From NCBI GenBank assembly GCA_046482735.1, contig JAWOEL010000009.1:1-31834 (forward strand): DNA of 31,834 bases, in the 5' to 3' direction. Origin of the DNA: JAQICB01 sp046482735. GTDB taxonomy: Bacteria > Bacteroidota > Bacteroidia > Bacteroidales > UBA1715. A program made the position numbers and the translations under genes. The notes beneath the pieces were generated by a model. The model saw only the letters and a list, made by a program, of their open reading frames with translations, was not told the DNA's origin and ran no database searches. Below, piece after piece: positions 17,745-25,369 of the stretch; position 1 is the first letter of the stretch, and every line of letters begins with the position of its first letter.

Positions 17745-18449
17745 ATGAAAACAACCATTGACACATTAAACAAAGCCGCACACACAAAAACATTAGCAGA
17801 AATTCTTCAGCAAGCTGCTGATACATTCCCGGGACAAATTGTGTTTACAACAAGTTTTGGTCTCGAAGATCAGGTGATTACCGATATTATTTTTTCGAAT
17901 AATATTCCGATACAGGTTATTACATTAGACACCGGACGTCTGTTCAAAGAAACCTACAAAGTATATAATAAAACACTCGAAAAATATAAGAAACCCATAT
18001 ACGCCTTTTTCCCTGATACCGAAAAAGTCGAAAAAATGGTTTCAGAAAAAGGACCGTACAGTTTCTATAACTCTGTAGAAAACCGCAAAGAATGCTGTTA
18101 TATCCGCAAAGTAATTCCATTGAACAGAGCTCTTTCCAACCAAAAAATATGGGTTACCGGCATACGTGCAGAACAATCGGAAAACAGACAAAACCTGCAC
18201 ATGTTTGAATATGATTCGGACAGAGAAATGATAAAATGCAATCCGCTCGTAAACTGGACATTCAAAGACGTTCAGGACTACATTCAAAAAAACAACATTC
18301 CCTATAACATGTTACACGACAAAGGCTTTGTGAGTATCGGTTGTGAACCCTGCACCCGAGCCATTCAACCCGGCGAAGACTTTCGTGCCGGACGATGGTG
18401 GTGGGAAGATAATTCAAAAAAAGAATGTGGCTTACATACTCATAAATGA
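17745..18449 (+). CDS. cysH: Adenylylsulfate (APS) reductase, [4Fe-4S] type, thioredoxin-dependent
   Basis: The 234-residue protein of the PAPS/APS reductase family reduces activated sulfate to sulfite in assimilation. Seen are FTTSFGLEDQVITD (34-47), LDTGRLFKET (61-70), WVTGIRAEQSENR (136-148) and the C-terminal KECGLH with catalytic Cys228. Paired cysteines Cys117-Cys118 and Cys200-x-x-Cys203 are the four [4Fe-4S] ligands that mark the APS-using subgroup; classical PAPS reductases lack them. It ends a tight cluster; cysD/cysN and sulfite reductase are not in the window. The repeat-rich region starts immediately after its stop. Dependence on Fe-S assembly fits the suf genes found 8 kb away. 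Confidence 0.93.
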   Translation: MKTTIDTLNKAAHTKTLAEILQQAADTFPGQIVFTTSFGLEDQVITDIIFSNNIPIQVITLDTGRLFKETYKVYNKTLEKYKKPIYAFFPDTEKVEKMVSEKGPYSFYNSVENRKECCYIRKVIPLNRALSNQKIWVTGIRAEQSENRQNLHMFEYDSDREMIKCNPLVNWTFKDVQDYIQKNNIPYNMLHDKGFVSIGCEPCTRAIQPGEDFRAGRWWWEDNSKKECGLHTHK

Positions 18450-18459
18450 TTTATTTGAA

Positions 18460-18515
18460 GAACTGCCGGTGCACCCAACACGTCATCGCGAAAAAGAAGT
18501 GGAACGTAAGGAGCA
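18460..18515. repeat. Degenerate copy of the dispersed GTCAT-type repeat
   Basis: It begins CTGCCGGTGCAC, an octamer-plus shared with 19377-19384 and 19460-19467 (TGCCGGT), and continues with CGTCATCGCGAA and GAAGTGGAACG. The last strings match, in inverse orientation, the CACTTCGTTCC and TAATGAC parts of the copies at 19417-19450. It starts only 11 nt after the cysH stop. Confidence 0.45.
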
Positions 18516-18523
18516 CAGCATTT

Positions 18524-18552
18524 GAGGTGATAGGTTGATGGGTTGTTGGCTA
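18524..18552. repeat. Degenerate TGATGGGT tandem tract
   Basis: Successive units GAGGTGATAGG, TTGATGGG and TTGTTGG form a decayed short tandem repeat. Similar TTGATGGG tracts recur in intergenic DNA of many Bacteroidetes. Confidence 0.4.
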
Positions 18553-18631
18553 TCGGTAAGTCAATAATGATGAATAGATATTAGATATAAAATATCAAAT
18601 ATTGTTTTACTGAAAATCTCCACCGAATCTT

Positions 18632-18660
18632 TCCTTATGCCTTGTGCCTTTTTGCCTTTA
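18632..18660. repeat. Degenerate TGCCTTT tandem tract
   Basis: Three to four copies of CCTTATGCCTT / GTGCCTTT / TTGCCTTTA follow one another, a low-complexity tandem block with no coding content. Confidence 0.4.
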
Positions 18661-18700
18661 ACAAACACCTTCGTTTGCTTTTGTTTCACCCACACCCTCC

Positions 18701-18728
18701 GCCCTGCGGGCACCTCCCTCAAGGGAGG
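18701..18728. repeat. Two adjacent GC-rich hairpins
   Basis: GCCC-TGC-GGGC (18701-18711) is followed directly by a perfect 7-bp stem CCTCCCT-CA-AGGGAGG (18713-18728). There is no U-tract afterwards, so a simple terminator for cysH is unlikely; the pair looks like a REP-type palindromic unit. Confidence 0.6.
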
Positions 18729-18833
18729 AATAGCACTGTTCAATGTTTCTACTCATTTTTCACCTCGCTTTCTCGTAGCTCAAAGCATCACAAATCCCGG
18801 AGGGATAAAATGATTCTATATGTATATACCAAC

Positions 18834-18893
18834 TGAAAAGTACCCACTATAACAGTCGAAAAGTATCCAGTTGTAGTAATTGAAAAGTATCCA
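18834..18893. mobile_element. Lone IS21-like element end (remnant)
   Basis: The 12-mer GAAAAGTAyCCA, usually preceded by T or C, occurs three times: 18834-18846, 18857-18869 and 18881-18893, in one orientation and with start-to-start spacing of 23 and 24 bp. Multiple direct GAAAA(G/C)T-type repeats just inside the tips are typical of IS21-family ends, where they bind the IstA transposase. No istA or istB and no matching opposite end are in the window, so this would be a solo end or decayed relic. The attribution rests on remembered family features, not on an alignment. Confidence 0.45.
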
Positions 18894-18958
18894 CTTTTGA
18901 GTAAAATAGTATAAAAAAACATTGATTATTTCTTCTTCAGTTTTATTCTTAGAACACT

Positions 18959-19042
18959 AACACCAAAGGTGTTGTATTTCCATAACCGGAGGTCTGTGAC
19001 CTACGGAAATAGAAACGAGTACAGCATCTGCCTGAAAGGCAG
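18959..19042. repeat. Three-hairpin REP-like unit
   Basis: AACACC-AAA-GGTGTT (18959-18973) is followed by a long hairpin with outer arms TATTTCC (18975-18981) and GGAAATA (19005-19011) and an inner stem AGGTC-TGT-GACCT (18990-19002). CTGCC-TGAAA-GGCAG (19028-19042) comes third. Ordered hairpins with this word content recur between genes in Bacteroidetes. Function is unknown; structured RNA or a transposable palindrome are both possible. Confidence 0.6.
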
Positions 19043-19131
19043 GACTCTATTTCCTCGAACCTTTCGGTAAAATAAGTTAATCCTTTAGTGTGTTTTACAC
19101 CCTTCCCCCTTTTACCTTTATATAGAGATTA

Positions 19132-19170
19132 CCACACTCCACTTCGTTCCGTTAGTAAACGGACACGTTC
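19132..19170. repeat. 39-bp direct repeat, copy 1
   Basis: These 39 bases are identical to 19530-19568. They start CCACACTCCACTTCG and contain the small palindrome CCGTT-AGTA-AACGG (19149-19162). The first 22 bases also match 19417-19438. GGTAGTGGAC follows at 19181-19190. Confidence 0.85.
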
Positions 19171-19327
19171 ACTCGACGTGGGTAGTGGACAGGCGGTTCT
19201 GTGAGTAAATCTCATATCTAACACCTAATATCTATCGTCACTACACCGTGTCCGATCTTTGACGGAGAGAACGCAAGAAAACAACACAGAATCTAACAAT
19301 TAACCATTATTCATTCATTCGAAGCAC

Positions 19328-19366
19328 GTCATCCTGAATGGAGTGAAGCGGAATGTGAGGATCTCG
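19328..19366. repeat. Dispersed GTCATCCTGAA-type repeat
   Basis: Begins GTCATCCTGAATGGAGTGAAG and ends GTGAGGATCTC. This word pattern belongs to the class of intergenic repeats reading GTCATnCTGAGCG..GAAGnATCTC that is scattered through many bacterial genomes, notably Bacteroidetes. It is followed by TGCCGGTTCTTTAATGTC (19378-19395), repeated at 19461-19478. Confidence 0.5.
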
Positions 19367-19416
19367 TGCACCTGTACTGCCGGTTCTTTAATGTCATTTT
19401 TCAATGGCAGAGATTA

Positions 19417-19438
19417 CCACACTCCACTTCGTTCCGTT
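19417..19438. repeat. 22-bp core of the direct repeat, copy 2
   Basis: Identical to the first 22 bases of the copies at 19132 and 19530, but then continues CGTAATGACATGGGTAGTGGAC instead of the palindromic AGTAAACGG segment. This looks like the ancestral, uninterrupted form of the element. Confidence 0.8.
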
Positions 19439-19529
19439 CGTAATGACATGGGTAGTGGACTGCCGGTTCTTTAATGTCGTGTTTCATTGACAGAGATTAA
19501 CTTCGTTGAGCTCCACTGCGTTTCGGTTG

Positions 19530-19568
19530 CCACACTCCACTTCGTTCCGTTAGTAAACGGACACGTTC
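19530..19568. repeat. 39-bp direct repeat, copy 3
   Basis: Identical over 39 bases to 19132-19170. After it the sequence runs GTTCATAATGACGTGG, so here the extra AGTAAACGGACACGTTC lies between the 22-bp core and a TAATGAC end similar to that of copy 2. Confidence 0.85.
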
Positions 19569-19750
19569 GTTCATAATGACGTGGTAGGTGGACAGACTGT
19601 TCAATGAGCATTAAGCAATCATCATTATTAATTATGCAGCCTTTTCAAAACACAAAAAATTCATCTTAAATTAACGATTTAATAATATCCGAATATATCC
19701 ATATGACCAGACTTACACGTATTATGGAAGTATAATTTTAATGTATGTGT

Positions 19751-21754
19751 ATGAAAAAAATTACTCTTAGTTTACTCCTATTTTTACTTTCATTTCTCAG
19801 TTCGCAGGGCAAACCATTCAAAATAAATGAAGAATACGATCTTAAAAAAATAACTTATTACAAGCATTACGGCGAACCACTCTGCATCAGTTCAATTATA
19901 TTTAATTCTTTTTCATTTACCTCACTCTCCGACAACATCATACATTCAGCTCCATTTAAGGGTAGCTATATTATTAAAGTAGACCTAGAAAACACGTCAA
20001 AAAAAGAGATTAACTACATTCTTTCAATTCATAATCCCGCACTTGAAGACATCTTATTTCTTGAAACAAATAAGAATGAATTATTTCAGATACAGCACAT
20101 AGGCACGGAAATACCGTATCAGAAACGAATACTTAAAGATAATAATAACAGTTTCGAACTAACCATTCCGCCTCGAAAAATAAGAACCTTTTATATACAA
20201 ATTACACATCCGCATGATATTATTAATATTCCCATTTTTATTGAACCTTTTATTGATTTTCATAATAATAAAATACAATCATTTCTATCGGTAACCTTCT
20301 ACTACGGAATACTTTTGTTTGCTTTTTTATTTACCATAGGTTTATATATAAGTTTACAAAAGAAAATATTTCTCTACTTCTCATTCTACGAAATCTTTAT
20401 CACCTTATTCTTATTTAGTATTGATGGTTTTACGTTTCAATATATCTTACCAAACAATCCAATATTTGCACAATATGCAGTGTATGTCTCATTTTGTTTG
20501 GCACATATATTTTTTATTCTGATGTTTAAAGAATACCAAAACAAATGCTCACTATTTGTATGCCGAATGTTATTATATTCATTAATTGCGTTATGCTTCA
20601 TATCACTTTTTTTATATCATAATCATATTGTATTAAAATATATTCTCGGCAGTGTATCCGGAATAACTCAGCTTTTCATTCTCTCCGCTCTCATTTACAA
20701 AAAAGAGAAAAAAACACACGAAAAAATATTTATTGCGACCCAAGTATTCATTATTGCTATACTCTTCATTTCATTTTTGTATCACTCCGGCACAATCATC
20801 TACTCACCTCATATTCAGGATGCCAATAAAATGATAATATCATTTCAAGTTATAGGTATTACATTTGTTTTGTCCGAACGAATTCGAAATTTATTGTCAC
20901 ATTCCAAGAAGAAACTCGAATTTGAAGTACAACTGCGAACAATAGAACTCGAAGCACAAAAAGATTTTTTGCACCTTAAAAACAATAGAATTAAACAACA
21001 AAACACTGAGCACGAACAAAGTTTGAGGTATGCCCATACAATACAAAATGCAATATTACCCTCATCACACAAAATCAATGATTTATTTAGTAAAAATTTC
21101 ATTTTATATAAACCAAAAAACATTGTAAGTGGCGATTTTTATTGGGCAACACAAATTAAGCATAAAAAAATTATACTCTGTGGTGACTGCACCGGACATG
21201 GTATTCCGGGTGCTTTTTTAAGCATTTTGGGCATGAGCTCTCTCAATACAATTATTAATACAATGAAAATACACACATCTCACGAAATTTTGAATCAACT
21301 TCGTTCAATCATTATAGAAACACTATCTGACAAGCAACATACAATATCCGACGGTATGGATATGTCTCTTTGCATAATTGATACAAAAACAAACAAACTT
21401 GAATATTCGGGAGCATATAATCCTCTGTATATAATAAGAAAAAATTCAATAATTCAACTCAAAACAGACAATATGCCAATTGCCAATCATGTAAGAAATG
21501 AAAAATCTTTTACGCAAAACCACATTCAATTAGAAAAGAAGGACAGAGTATACTTATTTACCGATGGGTACGCAGATCAGATTGGTGGAGCAAAATCAAA
21601 AAAAATAAAACGAGTAGGATTTCGGGAAATTCTTTTAGACATACAAAAATATCCACTTCATAAACAAAAAGAAGAATTAGACTCCTTTATCACAAATTGG
21701 CAAGGAGAAGAAGAACAAACAGATGACATTACTGTTATCGGGTTTCAAATATAA
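19751..21754 (+). CDS. 7TMR-DISM receptor with SpoIIE/PP2C phosphatase output
   Basis: The third of three nearby ATGs (19751) is chosen because MKKITLSLLLFLLSFLSSQG is a standard signal peptide; 667 residues result. Order of parts: a periplasmic 7TMR-DISMED2-like sensor (about 25-170), seven membrane helices of the 7TMR-DISM class (about 180-378), a charged coiled coil (about 383-425) and a SpoIIE-type PP2C Ser/Thr phosphatase (about 445-667). Phosphatase metal sites are GDFYW (461-465), GDCTGHGIPGA (478-488), a FTDGYADQ segment and the C-terminal TDDITV. Such proteins sense an external, often carbohydrate-like, ligand and dephosphorylate cytoplasmic targets such as anti-sigma antagonists. 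No partner gene is adjacent. It abuts the DUF6132 gene stop to stop. Confidence 0.9.
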   Translation: MKKITLSLLLFLLSFLSSQGKPFKINEEYDLKKITYYKHYGEPLCISSIIFNSFSFTSLSDNIIHSAPFKGSYIIKVDLENTSKKEINYILSIHNPALEDILFLETNKNELFQIQHIGTEIPYQKRILKDNNNSFELTIPPRKIRTFYIQITHPHDIINIPIFIEPFIDFHNNKIQSFLSVTFYYGILLFAFLFTIGLYISLQKKIFLYFSFYEIFITLFLFSIDGFTFQYILPNNPIFAQYAVYVSFCLAHIFFILMFKEYQNKCSLFVCRMLLYSLIALCFISLFLYHNHIVLKYILGSVSGITQLFILSALIYKKEKKTHEKIFIATQVFIIAILFISFLYHSGTIIYSPHIQDANKMIISFQVIGITFVLSERIRNLLSHSKKKLEFEVQLRTIELEAQKDFLHLKNNRIKQQNTEHEQSLRYAHTIQNAILPSSHKINDLFSKNFILYKPKNIVSGDFYWATQIKHKKIILCGDCTGHGIPGAFLSILGMSSLNTIINTMKIHTSHEILNQLRSIIIETLSDKQHTISDGMDMSLCIIDTKTNKLEYSGAYNPLYIIRKNSIIQLKTDNMPIANHVRNEKSFTQNHIQLEKKDRVYLFTDGYADQIGGAKSKKIKRVGFREILLDIQKYPLHKQKEELDSFITNWQGEEEQTDDITVIGFQI

Positions 21755-21967
21755 TTATTTTTCTTGTTTACTTTTTTGCACTTTATCGCGAACAATTTGC
21801 CCCAACACAAACCCCATTAAAACACCATACAAAGCACTTGTGTACCACTGAGAAGTTATGGGGCATTGCCCAGTAGAACAACCAATATAGAACCAATACG
21901 CATATCCACCTATAAAACCAAGTATTGAAAAAATTATTTCGAAAATAAATTTTTTGATAAAAACCAT
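21755..21967 (-). CDS. Small two-helix membrane protein (DUF6132-like)
   Basis: The 70-residue protein has two hydrophobic segments, about 8-27 and 43-60, separated by a loop YIGCSTGQCPITSQWYTSAL with two cysteines spaced C-x4-C and a CPIT motif. This GCSTGxCPIT loop is the hallmark of the short DUF6132 membrane proteins of Bacteroidetes, often found near thioredoxin or rhodanese genes. The paired cysteines suggest redox or metal handling, but the function is unknown. The C-terminus is basic (DKVQKSKQEK) and should be cytoplasmic. Its stop codon directly abuts that of the convergent SpoIIE sensor, so no terminator fits between them. Confidence 0.75.
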   Translation of the reverse strand: MVFIKKFIFEIIFSILGFIGGYAYWFYIGCSTGQCPITSQWYTSALYGVLMGFVLGQIVRDKVQKSKQEK

Positions 21968-22126
21968 AACTTTTTTATACGATTAGATGCTTGTTCTCGC
22001 AAATACTTACAACATATTATCTAAATATGCACGGTGAAATTCTTCTAAATTGAAAAAGAAAATTGGTATAACAACATATTATTATATAGAAGCGACTATA
22101 TAAATAAGTACCGTATGAGTATTCAT

Positions 22127-24016
22127 TTACAAAACAAATTGCTTCAAAAAAGAATATATATGTTCGGTACTTAATTTACACAATTCAAAAAGCTCATCTT
22201 GCGAACCATGTGGTATAAACTCATCAGGAATACCAAGACGATGTATGTGACCGTCAAATCCATACTCAGAAGCATATTCTAAAACAGCAGAACCAAAACC
22301 TCCCTGCACTACACCATCTTCTAATGTAACAATACGCGAATAGTGAGAAAAAACATCTTGTAATAAAGTAGTATCTAAAGGTTTCACAAACCTCATATCG
22401 TATACAGCAAAATTAGTATTACATTCTGCAGCTATTTTTTTTACAGCTGCAATAGCCCTATTACCAATAGGTCCGATAGAAACTACAGCAACATCTTTCC
22501 CCTCACATACACATCGTCCTGAACCAATTTGAATTTCCGACATCTTATGATGTTTCACCGGAAACTCTCCACGTGCACGCGGATACCGAATTACAAAAGT
22601 TCGATGAGCACTATATGCCGTAAACATAAGATTTCGCAACTCAATCTCGTTTAATGGAGAAGCAATTATTAAATCAGGAACTACCCGCATCATAGGAATA
22701 TCAAACACTCCATGGTGAGTTGCACCATCAGCTCCTACAATACCGGCCCTATCCAGACAAAATATCACAGGTAATTTTTGCAGAGCAGTATCATGAATAA
22801 CCTGATCGTACGCACGCTGCATAAATGTTGAATAAATATTACAAAATGGTATAAGCCCTTCTTTTGCCATTCCTGCTGCCAAAGTAACAGCATGCTGCTC
22901 AGCTATTCCTACATCAAAAGTACGTTCAGGAAACTTTTTCATAAGATTAATCATAGAACAACCGGTAGCCATCGCAGGAGTAATCCCTACAACCTTTTCA
23001 TCTTTTTTTGCAAGCTCCACCAATGTGTCTCCAAACACATCCTGGTATTTTGGAGGAAGACTTATCATTTCCGGCCCCTCAATTAATTTGCCGGTTAACT
23101 TATTAAATTTTCCGGGTGCATGCCATGTCGTTTGTGATTCTTCAGCAGGTTTAAAACCTTTACCTTTTTGAGTACGCACATGCAATAATTTAGGTCCTTT
23201 AATATGCATTAAATCCTGAATTGTACGAGTAAGGTGAAATACATCATGCCCATCAACCGGCCCAAAATAGCGAAAATTTAATGACTCAAACAAATTACTT
23301 TCTTTCATAAGAATTAATTTGGTTGCATTTTCGAACTTTTGTGCAACACTCAAGGCATTCGGACCAAACTTACTTAATTTTTGCAGCAAATTCCAGGTTT
23401 CATCTTTTATTTTATTATATGTTTTTGAGGTTGTTATATCAAGCAAATATTGGTTTAGAGCACCAACATTGGCATCAATTGCCATATTATTATCATTTAA
23501 AATAACAAGGATATTAGCCTGAGCAAACCCGGCATGATTCAATGCTTCAAAAGCCATTCCTCCGGTTAATGATCCATCACCAATTACCGCAACAATTTGC
23601 TTTTGCTCATCGCCTCGTTGCTGAGCAGCAATTGCCATTCCCAGAGCAGCAGAAATTGATGTAGAAGAATGTCCTGCAATAAAAGCATCGTATTCACTTT
23701 CGTGAGGATTTGGAAAACCCGAAATACCTCCAAATTTTCTGTTCGTATGAAAAGTATCACGCCGACCGGTTAAAATTTTATGACCATATGCTTGATGACC
23801 AACGTCCCATACAATTTTATCATCCGGCGTATTCAAAGCATAATGAAGAGCAACTGTTAACTCAACTGTGCCAAGAGATGCACCAAAATGTCCCGGATTT
23901 CTGCTGCTTTCATCAATAATAAAATCACGCAATTCTGCACACACCTTACCCAACTGTTCTATTCCCAGATTACGTAAATCAAGAGGTGAATTTATATGTT
24001 TTAATAATGATTCCAA
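22127..24016 (-). CDS. dxs: 1-deoxy-D-xylulose-5-phosphate synthase
   Basis: This 629-residue thiamine-diphosphate transketolase-fold enzyme condenses pyruvate and glyceraldehyde-3-phosphate, the first step of the MEP isoprenoid pathway. Markers: INSPLDLRNLGIEQL (8-22), HFGASLGTVELTVALHY (43-59), GHQAYGHKILTGR (73-85), the ThDP/Mg site GDGSLTGG (147-154) with NDNNMAI (174-180), and the C-terminal transketolase domain with DGATHHGVFD. No ATG exists at the expected N-terminus: the best start is TTG at 24016, five codons after an in-frame stop, with ATA at 24025 the only other upstream candidate resembling a start. A TAnnTTTG box lies 21 nt upstream, so it may be transcribed alone as well as from sufD. 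Confidence 0.95.
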   Translation of the reverse strand: MESLLKHINSPLDLRNLGIEQLGKVCAELRDFIIDESSRNPGHFGASLGTVELTVALHYALNTPDDKIVWDVGHQAYGHKILTGRRDTFHTNRKFGGISGFPNPHESEYDAFIAGHSSTSISAALGMAIAAQQRGDEQKQIVAVIGDGSLTGGMAFEALNHAGFAQANILVILNDNNMAIDANVGALNQYLLDITTSKTYNKIKDETWNLLQKLSKFGPNALSVAQKFENATKLILMKESNLFESLNFRYFGPVDGHDVFHLTRTIQDLMHIKGPKLLHVRTQKGKGFKPAEESQTTWHAPGKFNKLTGKLIEGPEMISLPPKYQDVFGDTLVELAKKDEKVVGITPAMATGCSMINLMKKFPERTFDVGIAEQHAVTLAAGMAKEGLIPFCNIYSTFMQRAYDQVIHDTALQKLPVIFCLDRAGIVGADGATHHGVFDIPMMRVVPDLIIASPLNEIELRNLMFTAYSAHRTFVIRYPRARGEFPVKHHKMSEIQIGSGRCVCEGKDVAVVSIGPIGNRAIAAVKKIAAECNTNFAVYDMRFVKPLDTTLLQDVFSHYSRIVTLEDGVVQGGFGSAVLEYASEYGFDGHIHRLGIPDEFIPHGSQDELFELCKLSTEHIYSFLKQFVL

Positions 24017-24036
24017 ATCGTCTATTTAATTAAAAA

Positions 24037-24044
24037 CAAAAATA
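24037..24044 (-). promoter_or_regulatory. -7 box of dxs
   Basis: The minus strand reads TATTTTTG, a perfect TAnnTTTG, 21 nt from the TTG start. It lies in the 120-nt gap between sufD and dxs and would give dxs its own short-leader transcript. Confidence 0.5.
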
Positions 24045-24136
24045 TAAATAAAATTAATATAACATATCTGATTAAATAATAACTTACTTTAATTGTAGAA
24101 AGTATACATATGCTACACAAAAAAACAGAAATAGTA

Positions 24137-25336
24137 TTATACCAACTTATTCAACAAAACTGACTGAATATAATTTCGTACAGATACTACAGGAATAGTG
24201 TTTACAACATCATTAATAAAACCGGAAAGCAACAATTTCATGGCTGCGGAACGTTTAATACCACGGGTTTGCATATACCACAAGGCTTCTTTATCTATTT
24301 GGCCGGTGGTGCTACCATGGCTACAGCTTACATCATCAGCATATATCTCCAATTGGGGTTTACTATGAATTTTTGCATTATGAGAGAGCAAAATATTTTT
24401 ACTGTTTTGAGTTGCATTTGTATGCTGAGCATCTCGTGCAACAAACACTTTTCCGGCAAAGACACCCACTCCGGAATCTTTAGCAAGACCTTTGTACATT
24501 TTATGCGTTTCGCAATCAGATGCATGATGATTCACCAATACATATACATCCGTTTGTTCGTTTTGTTCCGGAAAAAACACACCATTTAAATACGTGTGAG
24601 CATACACATCATTTTTGTTTACCGTAATTTGCGAACGATTATATGCACCAGACAAAGGAAAAGTTGCAAAAGTTGCAGCACTATGTTGTTCTTGATTTAT
24701 ACGAACATGTTGTATAAACTGTGAACCTGCTCCTAATTTTTGTACACTAGTATAATTACAAGAACTTTGCTCCTCAGTTTGTATTGTTATTGCGTGATTC
24801 ACAAAAACTTCATCTGCAAGAGAAACAAACATTTCGGTAACAATAACATGAGCATTTTGTGCAGTATGAACAACATTTCGCTGCATCGTAATACCTGAAT
24901 GTGCGGTACAAAACGACACAATATACACATGTTGTTTCGTTGCTTGTTCGCCTATATTAATAACAGCACCATCTTCAGCACCTACAGCATTTAGCACTTC
25001 AAGCTTGTCTTCGTACGAACTATCAACAGAATATGATACTCCCTGTTGAGTAACCGTTTCTGAAGTCAATTTTGAAAATTGAGGCACAAATGCACCATTT
25101 TCAAATATCAATAATGAATCATAATCTATATCACGTATAACATTTTCAACATCAGCCTGTTTTAATATGTGTGGTGAATTAAATTCAAAAGAACGGTCAA
25201 ACAATTCCTGTGCGGAATAAAATTTCCAATCCTCCATTTTTTTAGTAGGAATTTCAAACGAATTATACAATGTACACATGTGTTTAAAATCCTGATTATT
25301 ACAAATTTCTTGTATATATGAATCAATATTTTGCAT
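24137..25336 (-). CDS. sufD: Fe-S cluster assembly scaffold subunit SufD
   Basis: This 399-residue cytoplasmic partner of SufB forms the SufBC2D scaffold that builds [Fe-S] clusters. The SufBD beta-helix core spans about residues 100-370. The diagnostic C-terminal stretch is SCSHGSTTGQIDKEALWYMQTRGI followed by AAMKLLLSGFINDVV, where the conserved Cys-x-His lies at the SufB-SufD interface. The N-terminal helical part includes KKMEDWKFYS, the PTxKxExWxYT-like opening of SufD. It is 33 nt downstream of sufC. sufS and sufE/sufU are not found next to it, so the cysteine desulfurase must be encoded elsewhere. Confidence 0.94.
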   Translation of the reverse strand: MQNIDSYIQEICNNQDFKHMCTLYNSFEIPTKKMEDWKFYSAQELFDRSFEFNSPHILKQADVENVIRDIDYDSLLIFENGAFVPQFSKLTSETVTQQGVSYSVDSSYEDKLEVLNAVGAEDGAVINIGEQATKQHVYIVSFCTAHSGITMQRNVVHTAQNAHVIVTEMFVSLADEVFVNHAITIQTEEQSSCNYTSVQKLGAGSQFIQHVRINQEQHSAATFATFPLSGAYNRSQITVNKNDVYAHTYLNGVFFPEQNEQTDVYVLVNHHASDCETHKMYKGLAKDSGVGVFAGKVFVARDAQHTNATQNSKNILLSHNAKIHSKPQLEIYADDVSCSHGSTTGQIDKEALWYMQTRGIKRSAAMKLLLSGFINDVVNTIPVVSVRNYIQSVLLNKLV

Positions 25337-25369
25337 AATAATTAATTTAAGTAATGCACAAAAATCAGT

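Larger units (their letters stand above)
18450..19750. other. Gene-free repeat-mosaic intergenic region
   Basis: No coding potential is visible over 1.3 kb: the short ORFs here have repeat-derived, low-complexity translations and no family resemblance. The segment is visibly richer in G and C than the flanking genes. It contains dispersed GTCAT-type repeat copies, a 39-bp direct repeat, low-complexity tandem blocks, several hairpins and an IS21-like triple repeat, each listed separately. From about 19620 to 19750 the composition returns to AT-rich and should hold the promoter of the downstream sensor gene, but no TAnnTTTG box is seen there. Confidence 0.75.

Noticed and set aside
18448..18534. 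Small ORF starting at the end of cysH
   Set aside because: It overlaps a degenerate dispersed repeat and translates to a Lys/Cys-rich string without family features.
18701..18728. Rho-independent terminator of cysH
   Set aside because: The hairpins lie 250 nt from the stop and have no following T-run; they fit a repeat element better.
18642..18836. 64-residue plus-strand ORF in the repeat region
   Set aside because: Its translation comes from the TGCCTTT tract and the GC-rich hairpins, is rich in His/Pro/Ser, and shows no signal, domain or promoter.
18834..18893. Short regularly spaced repeats as a CRISPR array
   Set aside because: Only three 12-bp units with about 10-12-bp gaps; too short for CRISPR repeats and spacers, and no cas genes are nearby.
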